Assembly: GCF_016861605.1 (NCBI RefSeq)
Contig: NZ_BOLM01000010.1
Location: 28,560-92,559, forward strand
DNA: 64,000 bases
DNA from: Levilactobacillus wangkuiensis
Lineage (GTDB): Bacteria > Bacillota > Bacilli > Lactobacillales > Lactobacillaceae
Reading direction: 5' to 3'
The translations under genes and the position numbers were made by a program. Positions within the stretch are counted from its first letter, which is position 1. The number at the start of each line of letters is the position of its first letter. The notes beneath the pieces were generated by a model. That model was not told the origin of the DNA. It made no database searches and saw only the letters and a list, made by a program, of their open reading frames with translations. Positions 1-8,090 of this stretch are shown one piece after another.

Positions 1-386
1 GATTCCTTACTCCTCTTGAGGCGGGGATGGCCACTCCCACTGAACATCTATCCAATTTCTTGGTCAACATGCTGCCCTGATATTTTAACGTCCAAATCAA
101 TCAATACTACTAATCTTAATTTGTGGCGCCAAATCGTTTTTTAAACGCCGTTAGATAGCCATTTGTTTGGTGGTTCTTTTTATTTATACATTAAAGTTAT
201 TCATATTCTATTCCCAAGAATTGTGCCCGTCAACTAATAATTTAAATAAAGGTCAATCTAATTAAAAGAATCACCGATTAACCAATTCAACATGGGGTAC
301 ATCGTTTTCAGTAAAAATTTGGCAAATAAAAAGGCATTCAGCAACGAGTCCAGCCTACGGATCATCGCTAAACACCTTTTTGGTGC
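1..386. other. AT-rich intergenic stretch at left edge
   Basis: No convincing gene is visible on either strand. The minus strand reads AAGAGGAGTAAGGAATC into the left edge, which resembles a ribosome binding site for a minus-strand gene starting just outside the window. The rest is AT-rich and may hold that gene's promoter. This is weak inference. Confidence 0.3.
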
Positions 387-421
387 AAAACAAAAGGAGC
401 TACGGTTTTCACCCAGCTCCT
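387..421 (-). terminator. Terminator of the 276-aa membrane protein gene
   Basis: On the minus strand GGAGCT and AGCTCC enclose a loop with a GGGT/ACC pairing, followed by TTTTGTTTTG. It begins about 11 bases after the stop codon of the gene at 432-1262. Confidence 0.75.
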
Positions 422-431
422 CAACCAATGA

Positions 432-1262
432 TTATTCTTTTCTAAATGTTCGGTGACCCAGCATGACAACCAAGCCAATCACGATTTCCGCCACACCGGC
501 GAAAATAATGACGCCGAGACCACTGCGGCCAATCGTGATCAGCAGGTTCGCAGCCGTTTTACTGGTACTGGTGACCACGTATGGCAAGAAGAAGTAACTG
601 CCAACACCGACCAAGCCCGTCAGTATGCCACCCACCGTCATGCCGGAACCCAGGCTCGCAAACACGTGATGCACACTGAAGGCATAGAAGAACGTGACGA
701 TCAGTAGCAGGATGCTCCCCAGGAGGACCGCGAAATTAATCTTCTTAGCCCGTTGCACCTGAATAGCAGCCCGGGACATGGCAGACGTGCTAAACGCCGC
801 CTGGGCCCGTTTTTTCGCCTGCTTAGCGATGGCCGTGGTCATCCCCGCCGTCGCGGTTACCCCCATGGCCTGAGCCTGCGTGCTGATGGCGGCGGACAGG
901 TCCGTGGTGTCGACCGACGTATCGGCCGTTTCCCCGTAGAGCTTGGCAACGCCCATGGCCAAGTACGGTTGCATCAAGCTAGACGTGACCGGCGCCCCGG
1001 AGACACCCAGGTTTTGCAGATCATCATTGACGTGATTGATGACTTTTTCACCAACCGACGACCGTGACACCACACCCGCCGTATAATTGGCGTTAAACAC
1101 GGTGAGTTTTAGACCCGCGCTGACCGTCAATAATAAGATTAGAAAAGCCACCCACCGGGCCAAGGCTGGGCGCCGTTGATACGTTTCAATTGTTTGTGGT
1201 GCTTGTTGTGGTTCCGGTTCTTCATCTGAGTGGTAGCGCGCCATGCGACTGTTTTCACTCAT
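432..1262 (-). CDS. Hypothetical membrane protein, 4 predicted TM segments
   Basis: A 276-residue protein I do not recognise. The N-terminal ~35 residues are charged and Pro/Gln-rich (cytosolic). A hydrophobic segment at about 37-57 is followed by a ~115-residue, Ser/Thr/Ala-rich region without cysteines, probably outside the membrane. Three more hydrophobic segments lie at about 176-197, 205-230 and 240-268, and the tail is short and basic. The ATG start is chosen because GGGAGG sits 8 bases upstream; an in-frame GTG three codons earlier overlaps that site. It is monocistronic with its own terminator, and a type II repeat element lies about 110 bp upstream. Possibly an envelope-stress or lipid-related protein, but nothing in the sequence proves a function. 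Confidence 0.75.
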   Translation of the reverse strand: MSENSRMARYHSDEEPEPQQAPQTIETYQRRPALARWVAFLILLLTVSAGLKLTVFNANYTAGVVSRSSVGEKVINHVNDDLQNLGVSGAPVTSSLMQPYLAMGVAKLYGETADTSVDTTDLSAAISTQAQAMGVTATAGMTTAIAKQAKKRAQAAFSTSAMSRAAIQVQRAKKINFAVLLGSILLLIVTFFYAFSVHHVFASLGSGMTVGGILTGLVGVGSYFFLPYVVTSTSKTAANLLITIGRSGLGVIIFAGVAEIVIGLVVMLGHRTFRKE

Positions 1263-1375
1263 AAGAACCACCTCCCGTTACCCAATATGATTTGCTTATC
1301 ATTGTAGCACATCTAAATTTCAGATTGGTTAAGAGCAGCTTAATTGGGCGAAATCTTACATAATTGTTCCCCTGC

Positions 1376-1596
1376 ACCATCGATGGGGCTGTCCGCCTCC
1401 GGCTTCTAGGAACTCCGCCTGCTGTGGGGAACGCTTCCAGCCTGAGAAACGGTCTTCCAGCTCGCCTTTAAGCCTGGAAAACCACCAGTCTCAAAGGTCG
1501 TCCCGTGGACTAAGCTGAGAAAATTCACTCAGCTAACACCATCGACACAGCTGGCTACGTTTCTGGCCTCCTGCGGCTAATATAACCCCATCGATA
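1376..1596 (+). repeat. Structured repeat element, type II (copy 1)
   Basis: Long form of the dispersed family. The outer arms ATCGATGGGG and CCCCATCGAT pair. Inside are the family blocks CCTGAGAAACGGTC, CTGCTGTGGGGAACG, CTCAAAGGTCGTCCCGTGG, a GCTGAG/CTCAGC hairpin and GACACAGCTGG. Its 5' end faces the start of the gene at 432-1262. It faces another copy at 1681-1919. Confidence 0.75.
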
Positions 1597-1680
1597 AACA
1601 CTCAGCAACTTGAGTCTCAACAGTAACTGGCCTCAACCACCAATAATATTGCGGTAAAACTATTCCCTGCCACAAAGCTA

Positions 1681-1919
1681 GTGAAACTGCGCCAATACGG
1701 TCAGTATCAGTGACCAGAGGCGGGTCAAGATGGCCAGCTGCGTCGGTGGTCTTAGCTGGGGTTCTTTCCCAGCCTAGCCTACGGGACAACCTTTGTGACC
1801 GCTTATCAGGCACAAAGTTGAGGTGGAAGCCCGCTCCTCGGCTGGAACCGACCCCATAGCAGGCCGGCTTGAGCCCGCCGCCGGGAACGGTCCTATCCGT
1901 GTTCTGGCACAGTTTTCAC
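1681..1919 (-). repeat. Structured repeat element, type II (copy 2)
   Basis: Read on the minus strand it starts GTGAAAACTGTGCCA, paired with TGGCGCAGTTTCAC at the far end. It holds GTTCCCGGCGGCGGG, CTTTGTG/CACAAAG, GGTTGTCCCGT, a GGCTGGG/CCCAGC hairpin and the GGTCA end block. Its 5' end lies 64 bp beyond the ccpA stop. The middle pair of the CTTTGTG stem is T-A here, against A-T or C-G in other copies. Confidence 0.8.
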
Positions 1920-1939
1920 GAAAGACAAAATTATGTATA

Positions 1940-1976
1940 TGAAAAGGTTCTGGAAACGGATTCCGGAACCTTTTCA
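1940..1976 (-). terminator. Hairpin terminator after ccpA
   Basis: Inverted repeat TGAAAAGGTTC / GAACCTTTTCA with a mispaired inner part, directly after the ccpA stop. The following tract is AT-rich but not a clean T run, so it may also act as an mRNA-stabilising hairpin. Confidence 0.6.
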
Positions 1977-1982
1977 TGACGC

Positions 1983-2984
1983 TTATTTAGTCGAACTCCG
2001 CTTCATTAACCCGTAAGGCAAGATAACGGTGTTCTCTTCAACAGTTTCGTTGTTCATCAGTTTCGTCAACAGACGCATGGCAACAGCACCAATATCGTAC
2101 AATGGTTGCGTGATAGAACTCATCTTAGGCCGAACCAATTCGGTCAGCTTCGTATCGTTGCTGGTGATGACTTCAAATTCACCAGGAACGTCGATGCCGG
2201 CGTCAGTTAACCCGTTCATCACACCAGCGGCCAGTTCGTCGTCGCCAACAAAGGCAGCCGTGGCACCCACTGCGCTCAAGGCTGGTTCGAGTGATTGGCC
2301 CGCCTTGTACGTGTAGTCCGTTTCAAAGACCAACTTGTCATCGTAAGCAATCCCTGCGTCCTTCAGGGCCTTCTTGTAGCCTTTCAACCGGTAGTCGTGG
2401 TTGATAGCTTGGTCCATGGAGCCGGAAACGAAGGCAATCTTTTCATTGCCGTGATCGATCAAATTCTTAACGGCTTCCGCCACAGCGGCTACATAGTCGA
2501 TGTTGACACTGGGTTGCGCCTTTTCAGAATCCACGGAACCAGCTAAGACAACTGGCGCTTTAGAACGCTTGAATTCTTCGCGAAGCTCATCGGTCACCTG
2601 GTTACCCATGAAAATGATGCCATCAACTTGCTTAGCCATCAAGGTGTTCAGCACTTGAACTTCCTTGCCGCCGTTTTCATCGGAGTTGGTCAAGATAATG
2701 TTGTACTTGTACATCATGGCAATATCATCGATACCTCGTGCCAGTGATGAGAAGTAGATGTTGGTGACGTCCGGGATGATGACCCCAACCGTCGTGGTCT
2801 TCTTACTTGCTAAGCCTCGTGCAACGGCATTTGGCCGGTAGTCAAGACGGTCAATGACCTCAAGCACTTTCTTTCGTGTAGCTGGCTTGACGTTGGGATT
2901 TCCATTGACGACCCGCGAGACGGTGGCCATGGAGACCGCCGCTTCTCGTGCCACATCGTAAATTGTAACTGTTTGTTTTTCCAT
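1983..2984 (-). CDS. ccpA: Catabolite control protein A
   Basis: LacI/GalR-family global regulator of carbon catabolite control. With HPr-Ser46-P as co-repressor it binds cre sites. The 333-residue protein has the N-terminal helix-turn-helix TIYDVAREAAVSMATVSRVV (about residues 5-24), the hinge helix region at about 50-58 and a two-lobed periplasmic-binding-protein-like core to the C-terminus. The length is normal for the family. The start MEKQTVTIYD is chosen over an upstream in-frame ATG because AAGGAAGAAAGGG lies at the right distance and family members start here. It is divergent from pepQ, as in other lactobacilli. A perfect cre site 93 bp upstream points to autoregulation. Confidence 0.97.
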   Translation of the reverse strand: MEKQTVTIYDVAREAAVSMATVSRVVNGNPNVKPATRKKVLEVIDRLDYRPNAVARGLASKKTTTVGVIIPDVTNIYFSSLARGIDDIAMMYKYNIILTNSDENGGKEVQVLNTLMAKQVDGIIFMGNQVTDELREEFKRSKAPVVLAGSVDSEKAQPSVNIDYVAAVAEAVKNLIDHGNEKIAFVSGSMDQAINHDYRLKGYKKALKDAGIAYDDKLVFETDYTYKAGQSLEPALSAVGATAAFVGDDELAAGVMNGLTDAGIDVPGEFEVITSNDTKLTELVRPKMSSITQPLYDIGAVAMRLLTKLMNNETVEENTVILPYGLMKRSSTK

Positions 2985-3044
2985 AGCGATAGCCCTTTCT
3001 TCCTTGTTTTGGTTTGTTTTCATTCGTTTTCAAGCAACTTGACC

Positions 3045-3073
3045 AGTATACAGAAAGTCAATCAGGGACGCAA
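3045..3073 (-). promoter_or_regulatory. Putative ccpA promoter
   Basis: TATACT (-10, 3045-3050) lies 17 bp from TTGCGT (-35, 3068-3073) on the minus strand. The cre site begins four bases upstream of the -35 hexamer. Confidence 0.55.
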
Positions 3074-3076
3074 CAT

Positions 3077-3090
3077 TGAAAACGCTTTCA
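3077..3090. promoter_or_regulatory. cre site (CcpA operator)
   Basis: TGAAAACGCTTTCA matches the catabolite-responsive-element consensus TGWAANCGNTNWCA at every position, on both strands. It lies in the ccpA-pepQ divergent region, next to the putative ccpA -35 and about 330 bp from the pepQ promoter, so autoregulation of ccpA is the more likely role. Confidence 0.85.
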
Positions 3091-3410
3091 TATCAAAGAA
3101 TACCTTAATTTCATCCAATTTTCAAGGCACATCTCCCCATACGGTAGAATCTTTGGCCCTGATATTGTTTACTATAGGTCACTTTAACCGCGTTGTTAAG
3201 CCGTTTACAGAAAACAAAATCAATTAGCGGGTGATAAAAAATTAATCCGACCTTATTCGCTTGAATTATGAGAAATAGTTAATTTTCATTTTCCGTTATA
3301 TAATTTCAATTATACCAACATCGTCTTTCCCTGATACACCAGCATTTTGCGCGCGATACCGGTCTAATTTCTACCGAGAGTTTTACGGGACGTGGCAGTC
3401 CTTTTCACAA

Positions 3411-3440
3411 GTGCAACTAGTCTCTAGCTTATGCTATAAT
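3411..3440 (+). promoter_or_regulatory. pepQ promoter
   Basis: An extended -10, TGCTATAAT (3432-3440), with a weak -35 (GTGCAA) 18 bp upstream. The gene's RBS AAAGGGGTG follows about 16 bases later. Confidence 0.75.
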
Positions 3441-3467
3441 TAACACATCTTTTAAAGGGGTGATTGA

Positions 3468-4565
3468 ATGACTAAACTCGAACAAATTCAGCAATGGACC
3501 GCAGAACAACACGCTAGTATGACCTACCTCAGCAATCCCAAAACTATCCAGTATCTCACTGGCTTTGGGAGTGACCCGATTGAACGGGTATTAGCCCTGG
3601 TCATTTTTCCAGACCAAGACCCATTCATCTTCGCACCAGCCTTAGAGGTCGAAGTGATTAAGGCAACCGACTGGCAGTTCCCCGTCGTTGGTTACTTGGA
3701 CCACGAGAACCCCTGGGCAATGATTGCCGCTCAAGTCAAGCAACGCCACGTCAACCCCGATCACATCGCGTTGGAAAAGGGTCAACTTCAGGTTGCCCGG
3801 ATGGAAGCCTTGGCTGCCCAATTCGACAATCCTAAATTCGACCTGGATATCACCAGCTTCATCGAACGCATGCGTTTGATCAAGTCAGCCGAAGAAATCA
3901 AGAAGTTGGAAATCGCCGGTAAGTGGGACGACTTCGCCTTTGAACACGGCTTTGCCGCAGTTAAGGCCGGCAAGACGGAACAATCCGCCGTTGCCGAACT
4001 CCAATACGCCTTGATGCAAGAAGGCATTATGGAAATGTCCTTCGGTAGCCTGGTACAAGCCGGCGCCCACGCCGCAGAACCCCATGGTGCCACCAACGAC
4101 ACCAAGTTCCAAAACAACGAACTGGTCCTGTTTGACCTGGGAACCGTCTACGATGGCTACATTTCCGATGCGTCCCGGACGGTTGCTTTAGGCACCCCGA
4201 CGGCCAAAGAGCTGGAAATCTACGACGTTTGTTTGGAAGCCCAATTGACCGCCCAAGCCGCCGTTAAACCTGGCATGACCGCCGCTGAACTCGACAAGAT
4301 TGCCCGCGACATCATCACCAAGGCCGGCTACGGCGAATACTTCATTCACCGGTTGGGCCACGGGATGGGCATGAGCGATCATGAATTCCCATCCATCATG
4401 GAAGGCAACGACCTGGTCCTCGAACCCGGCATGTGCTTCTCCATCGAACCTGGTATCTACATCCCAGGTGTCGCCGGCGTCCGGATCGAAGACTGTGTTC
4501 ACGTCACCGCCGATGGCAGCTTACCATTCACCCACACCTCTAAAGAATTAACTTACGTTGGGTAA
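3468..4565 (+). CDS. pepQ: Xaa-Pro dipeptidase (prolidase), M24 family
   Basis: Cytosolic metallopeptidase that cleaves dipeptides with C-terminal proline, the last step in using casein-type peptides. The 365-residue protein has an N-terminal creatinase-like domain (about 1-125) and a C-terminal pita-bread domain. The metal ligands are visible: two Asp in LFDLGTVYDGYISDASRT, His in HRLGHGMGMSDHE, Glu in SIEPGIYIPG and Glu in VRIEDCVHV. The start has a strong RBS (AAAGGGGTGATTG). It is divergent from ccpA with a cre site between them, a pairing known in lactobacilli. A strong terminator follows. Confidence 0.95.
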   Translation: MTKLEQIQQWTAEQHASMTYLSNPKTIQYLTGFGSDPIERVLALVIFPDQDPFIFAPALEVEVIKATDWQFPVVGYLDHENPWAMIAAQVKQRHVNPDHIALEKGQLQVARMEALAAQFDNPKFDLDITSFIERMRLIKSAEEIKKLEIAGKWDDFAFEHGFAAVKAGKTEQSAVAELQYALMQEGIMEMSFGSLVQAGAHAAEPHGATNDTKFQNNELVLFDLGTVYDGYISDASRTVALGTPTAKELEIYDVCLEAQLTAQAAVKPGMTAAELDKIARDIITKAGYGEYFIHRLGHGMGMSDHEFPSIMEGNDLVLEPGMCFSIEPGIYIPGVAGVRIEDCVHVTADGSLPFTHTSKELTYVG

Positions 4566-4582
4566 TTAAATGATTAATCCTT

Positions 4583-4628
4583 AAGTTCTCGCCTTTCATG
4601 TTTGAAAATGGCGGGAACTTTTTCTTTT
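4583..4628 (+). terminator. pepQ terminator
   Basis: Arms AAGTTCTCGCC and GGCGGGAACTT are followed by TTTCTTTT, 18 bases after the pepQ stop. Confidence 0.9.
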
Positions 4629-4639
4629 CACCGGCAAAA

Positions 4640-4669
4640 TAAAAAGAGCCACGACCGCAGTCGCAACTC
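4640..4669 (-). terminator. Terminator of the YtxH-like gene
   Basis: On the minus strand GAGTTGCGAC TGC GGTCGTGGCTC forms a hairpin followed by TTTTTATTTT. It ends the two-gene unit of the YtxH-like and DUF948 proteins. Confidence 0.85.
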
Positions 4670-4689
4670 CTAACTAGTCTTTGTTTAAA

Positions 4690-5085
4690 TTAAACGGGCT
4701 TGTCCGCCGTTGGTTCATCGCTAGCGGGTGTTTCGTCGTTGTCGGCTTCATCAGCGGCATCGGCGTCTTCGCTAGGTAAATCAGGAACCTGGTCGCTGCT
4801 TAAGACGATATCGTCGTCTTCATCTTCGGCCGTTTCATCGGCATCCGTGTTCCGCCAAGCTGGCGCATCGTTTTTACCGGCCAACCGGTCGTCTAAGGCT
4901 TCCTTGAAGTCGTCGGCGGCATCGGCTGCGTAAAATGCGTAGTCGACAGCGCGGTCCTTGAAGGCGTTGTACCGGTCACGAGCGGCATCCTTTAAGGCTT
5001 CGCGTTGTTCCAAGTCGAGGGCGTGGTAAGCCGCATAGGCTGCGCCACCCAGTACCAATCCTGCTAATAACTTGTGTTTTGCCAT
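4690..5085 (-). CDS. YtxH-like small membrane protein
   Basis: A 131-residue protein with a short N-terminal hydrophobic segment (LLAGLVLGGAAYAAYHAL, about 5-22), a helical charged region and a very acidic Asp/Glu/Ala-rich tail from about residue 70. This architecture matches YtxH-type general-stress proteins. The second of two ATGs is chosen: GGGAG lies 8 bases before it but only 2 bases before the first ATG. It follows the DUF948 gene by 26 bp and probably shares its transcript, as ytxH does with ytxG in Bacillus. The molecular function is unknown. Confidence 0.75.
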   Translation of the reverse strand: MAKHKLLAGLVLGGAAYAAYHALDLEQREALKDAARDRYNAFKDRAVDYAFYAADAADDFKEALDDRLAGKNDAPAWRNTDADETAEDEDDDIVLSSDQVPDLPSEDADAADEADNDETPASDEPTADKPV

Positions 5086-5111
5086 CTTCATGACTCCCTT
5101 TCCGTAAGCAA

Positions 5112-5516
5112 CTATTCTTTGTTTCTGCGGTTCTTGTATAAATCAAACACGGTCTTGCCAGCGCGGGCAGCCAGTGATGTCTTAGCCGTCGTTTTGGCGG
5201 TCTCACTTACCCGGTCGGTTAAATTACGAGTGGCGGTGTTTAAATCAGAAACACTTTCACCCAAATCAGCGGCAGCTTGGAAAACGGGATCAATGGTCGC
5301 AACCTTCTTGTTCACGTCTTCCAAAAGTTCGTTGGCATTTGCCATGATGTCCTCGGCTTGGTGGCTGATTACGTCCACGTCCGAAGTCATCGTCTTCATC
5401 GAGCGATTCACCTCACCCAACGTTTTATTCATCTTTACTAAGAACATGCCAATGAAGAGAACCAAAATCAAAAACGCAATCGCCGCGATTAGGCCCGCTA
5501 CTTGTCCACCGGTCAT
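5112..5516 (-). CDS. DUF948 family protein (YtxG-like)
   Basis: A 134-residue protein with one N-terminal membrane segment (about residues 6-28, rich in Ala/Ile/Leu/Phe) followed by a predicted long helical domain with heptad-like spacing (MKTMTSDVDVISHQAEDI, LLEDVNKKVATIDPV). This is the DUF948 pattern, often coupled with YtxH in stress-induced pairs. The RBS AAGGAGGGG is 6 bases before the ATG. The role is unknown; a membrane-anchored coiled-coil function in the envelope stress response is inference. Confidence 0.8.
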   Translation of the reverse strand: MTGGQVAGLIAAIAFLILVLFIGMFLVKMNKTLGEVNRSMKTMTSDVDVISHQAEDIMANANELLEDVNKKVATIDPVFQAAADLGESVSDLNTATRNLTDRVSETAKTTAKTSLAARAGKTVFDLYKNRRNKE

Positions 5517-5663
5517 GACAACCCCTCCTTGTGCTCGTTACTTACCAATAGAATAGCATTCTCAGCGCTTACACGCAATTAAAACCCCGAATTCGATTGG
5601 TTTTATTCGTCAAGACTAGTAAAATATGGGATAGCGCTGAATCTTGGGTTAGATCTTTATCAT

Positions 5664-5936
5664 TCGCCTCCGGGAGGTTGAAAATTGAGCCGTGACGCTG
5701 TGGCGGGTCTGTCCGTTCCCGGCGGCGGGTTCAAAACGCCCTGCTATGGGGCCGGTTCCAGCCAAAGAGCGGGCTTCCACCTCAACTTTGCGCCTGAGAA
5801 ACGGTCGCAAAGGTTGTCCCGTGGGCTAGGCTGGGAAATAACCCCAGCCAAGACCACCGACACAGCTGGGCATTTTGACCCACCTCTGGTCACTAACACT
5901 GACCGGTCCGACTCATTTTTACCCACCTCGGGCGAT
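5664..5936 (+). repeat. Structured repeat element, type II (copy 3)
   Basis: Starts GCCTCCGGGAGGTTGAAAA, then GCCGTGACGCTGTGG, GTTCCCGGCGGCGGG, an inner stem TCAAAACGCCC/GGGCATTTTGA, CTTTGCG/CGCAAAG, GGTTGTCCCGTGG, a GGCTGGG/CCCAGCC hairpin and ACACAGCTGG. It ends with the outer arm GACTCATTTT. The 5' end lies about 150 bp upstream of the DUF948 gene. It faces copy 4. Confidence 0.85.
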
Positions 5937-6165
5937 TAACACTGTATTAACAACTAACCCTAATTGATTCACTAACTCATCAGCTATGCTTCAATTGCTG
6001 TCATTAACCAATGGCTGACCAACCAAATCGGACAACTAATCAGTTTCTTTTACATTATGTAAACTGGTGTTTACTCAATACTCCTCACTAATGAGTATCC
6101 TGTTCAACTATAACCAGTTAGCAACCAACACCACAAGAAATTTATTGACGGGCTAAATCCGTGTC
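5937..6165. other. AT-rich spacer between two facing repeat elements
   Basis: About 230 bp with no recognisable gene, clearly more AT-rich than the flanking repeats. It is bracketed by the 3' ends of a plus-strand and a minus-strand element. Confidence 0.5.
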
Positions 6166-6340
6166 AACCGCAGGGCTGGTGAAAATAGGCTCAGCCGTGG
6201 GAGTTGCCTTAGCGGTTTACCGCTTAGGCAACTGATATCTTTGAGACATGGTCTTCGGCTCAAAGTAAGCGCGGAGACCGCCCTTTGGCTCCGGGCGTTC
6301 GCCCACAGCGTCACGGCCTATTTTCACCAGCCCGGAGGCG
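6166..6340 (-). repeat. Structured repeat element, type I (copy 4)
   Basis: Outer arms GGTGAAAATAGGC / GCCTATTTTCACC. Inner hairpins on the plus strand are GTTGCCTTAGCGG / CCGCTTAGGCAAC, CTTTGAG / CTCAAAG and GCGGAGACC / GGCTCCGGGC. On the minus strand it begins CGCCTCCGGGCTGGTG. Its 5' end lies about 60 bp upstream of the mscS start codon. Confidence 0.88.
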
Positions 6341-6400
6341 ATGTCAGGACCACGTTTAACCCGTAAAATCAAAAAATTATTGAAAAGGAGGGCTCGTCTC

Positions 6401-7270
6401 GTGACGGACCTAGTAACTACCACAGCCACCTCTTCCAAGTGGCTGCAACATTATTTAAATACTTTCGACTGGGAAAAGGTGCTGCACCTGATCACCAGTC
6501 GCTTTCTGAGTCTCCTCTTCCTCACCCTGTTGTTTTTCGTAATCAACGTGGTCGGCCGGTGGATTCTCAACCGAAGTTTCAAACGCTACCTGGTGCCTAA
6601 GGACGGCCCTACCAATCGCCTGCAGACCATCAGCATGCTGACGATGAACCTGTTTCACTACACCATCATCTTCTTCTGGGCCTACGCCATGCTCTCCACT
6701 TTGGGCGTGCCGGTCGGGACGTTGGTCGCCGGTGCCGGAATCTTCAGTTTGGCTTTAGGCCTGGGTGCCCAGGGCTTTGTCAGCGACTTGGTCACCGGGA
6801 TTTCCATCCTGATGGAACAACAATTTGACGTGGGCGACACGGTTAAAATTGGGCTGATCACCGGGACCGTTTCCGCCATGGGCTTGCGCACCACGCAGGT
6901 CACCGAGGCGGATGGAACCGTCAACTTCATCCCCAATCGCAACATCACCATCGTGGCCAACCGCTCGCGTAACGACATGCACGCGACCATCAATATTCCC
7001 ATCGCCCCAACGACACCGGTCGAAAAGTTACCCGCTATTATTCATGCTACAAACGACCGCCTGTTGCCGGAACATCCCAGCGTGGTCGGCGAACCCGTCA
7101 TCACCGGTGTGGTCACGTTACCAACCGGTGAACTGGTTTATCAGGTCAATCTCGTTGCCAAGAGTGGCAGCCAATTTGGGTTACAGGCCGCCTTTCTAAC
7201 CGCCTATCTCAAGGCGATTCGTGAGGCTGGCATTCTGCTACCCACGCACAATACGCTCCAGAATAAATAA
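6401..7270 (+). CDS. mscS: Small-conductance mechanosensitive channel, MscS family
   Basis: Membrane channel that opens under hypo-osmotic stress. The 289-residue protein has hydrophobic segments near residues 30-50 and 75-100 and the pore helix around 105-130, with the small-residue pattern GTLVAGAGIFSLALGLGAQG typical of MscS TM3. The cytosolic beta domain follows (FDVGDTVKIG ... GTVSAMGLRTTQV, IPNRNI). The GTG start is preferred because AAGGAGG sits 9-10 bases upstream; the ATG 60 bases earlier lies at the edge of a repeat element and has poor spacing. Monocistronic, with its own terminator. The YkuT-like length fits. Confidence 0.9.
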   Translation: MTDLVTTTATSSKWLQHYLNTFDWEKVLHLITSRFLSLLFLTLLFFVINVVGRWILNRSFKRYLVPKDGPTNRLQTISMLTMNLFHYTIIFFWAYAMLSTLGVPVGTLVAGAGIFSLALGLGAQGFVSDLVTGISILMEQQFDVGDTVKIGLITGTVSAMGLRTTQVTEADGTVNFIPNRNITIVANRSRNDMHATINIPIAPTTPVEKLPAIIHATNDRLLPEHPSVVGEPVITGVVTLPTGELVYQVNLVAKSGSQFGLQAAFLTAYLKAIREAGILLPTHNTLQNK

Positions 7271-7274
7271 CCCG

Positions 7275-7311
7275 AAGCTTGACCCGAGTTTTCTTGGGTC
7301 AAGCTTTTTTT
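7275..7311 (+). terminator. mscS terminator
   Basis: AAGCTTGACCC and GGGTCAAGCTT are separated by ten bases and followed by a T run; it starts four bases after the stop. Confidence 0.95.
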
Positions 7312-7316
7312 GCACG

Positions 7317-7356
7317 AAAAAACAGGTAACGGCCGCTGCCATCACCTGCTTTTCAA
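7317..7356 (-). terminator. Terminator after the 52-aa ORF
   Basis: On the minus strand GCAGGTGATGGCA pairs with TGCCGTTACCTG-like sequence through CAGGT/ACCTG and GGC/GCC segments, followed by TTTTTTCG. It lies just beyond the stop codon of the small ORF at 7374-7532. Confidence 0.65.
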
Positions 7357-7373
7357 TTGCAATTTTCAGTTGC

Positions 7374-7532
7374 CTAGCGGTCCAGCCGCCACCAATCAAT
7401 GGTGCTGATCAGGGCCAAGACAAATAGGATCAAAAATGACCAGTAACTCCCGGCACCGGTGGCTGCCATAAAGGCTAGTCCAATCGCAAACAACCAGAGG
7501 ATCCCAATCAGGATACCTAAAACAAGTTTCAT
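7374..7532 (-). CDS. Small membrane protein, 52 aa
   Basis: Begins MKLVLGILIGILWLFAIG and ends TIDWWRLDR. Two hydrophobic segments (about 3-22 and 29-45) are separated by a small Ala/Gly loop, and the end is aromatic and basic. A strong RBS (AAGGGGGAATTTCTA) precedes the ATG and a hairpin terminator follows. The codon use matches the neighbours. I do not recognise the family; small two-TM proteins of this type are common near stress genes in lactobacilli. Confidence 0.7.
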   Translation of the reverse strand: MKLVLGILIGILWLFAIGLAFMAATGAGSYWSFLILFVLALISTIDWWRLDR

Positions 7533-7577
7533 TAGAAATTCCCCCTTCATTTAACGATTGTGGGCCACCCGCGATGC

Positions 7578-8069
7578 TCAGTGGTCGCCATTTTCAATCA
7601 CTTTTTCCCGTGGGGTGACCTCGTAATGGTCATCCAAATTGTGGGCTAAGTAGTTTACGCGTTTTAAAATTTCGCGGCGGGTAATGATGCCCTGAAAAAC
7701 ATTATCCTGATTCAATAACGGGATAAAGGGTTCATCCACCATATAGCTTAAGATTGTTTCTAATTTAGCTGGGTCGTCTACCCAGTGCTCTACCGGTAAC
7801 ATGGCGTCGGCCACGGTGTAGTTGCTCAACTGTTCCACCGCCGCGCCTGGCACATGCAACAATTTATCGGTAATTGCGGCTAGCGAAATCATCCCCTGCA
7901 GGTGATCATCGGGGTCGAGGACCGGAATCCGGCTGTACCCAACCTTAGAGAGCACCATCAAAGCATGCTCCAGCGTATTGGTCGCTGTCACGTTGGCAAC
8001 GACCGCGGCTGGAATCACATAACTCTTGGGGTCATTGCGCAATAGCTGCTCAACAGCAGGGTCAATCAT
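7578..8069 (-). CDS. cbpB: CBS-domain protein (CbpB/DarB-like)
   Basis: A 163-residue protein made of two CBS repeats (about 15-75 and 85-145). This matches the CbpB/DarB proteins of Firmicutes, which bind cyclic di-AMP; in Listeria and Bacillus they contact the (p)ppGpp synthetase Rel. Supporting features are the length, the pattern SRIPVLD ... MISLAAITD and FIPLLNQDNVFQGIITRREIL, and linkage to racE-rdgB-yfcE as in other lactobacilli. It lies 21 bp downstream of yfcE and is likely the last gene of that operon. The c-di-AMP role is family knowledge and is not proven here. Confidence 0.8.
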   Translation of the reverse strand: MIDPAVEQLLRNDPKSYVIPAAVVANVTATNTLEHALMVLSKVGYSRIPVLDPDDHLQGMISLAAITDKLLHVPGAAVEQLSNYTVADAMLPVEHWVDDPAKLETILSYMVDEPFIPLLNQDNVFQGIITRREILKRVNYLAHNLDDHYEVTPREKVIENGDH

Positions 8070-8090
8070 GGGTCATGTCATCCTTTCTAG

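Noticed and set aside
1577..1977. Open frames at 1577-1813, 5685-5939 and 11222-11530 with shared peptides such as QRLSR and PAKTTD
   Set aside because: They are translations of type II repeat copies in different frames, indels between copies break the frames, and no start signals are seen.
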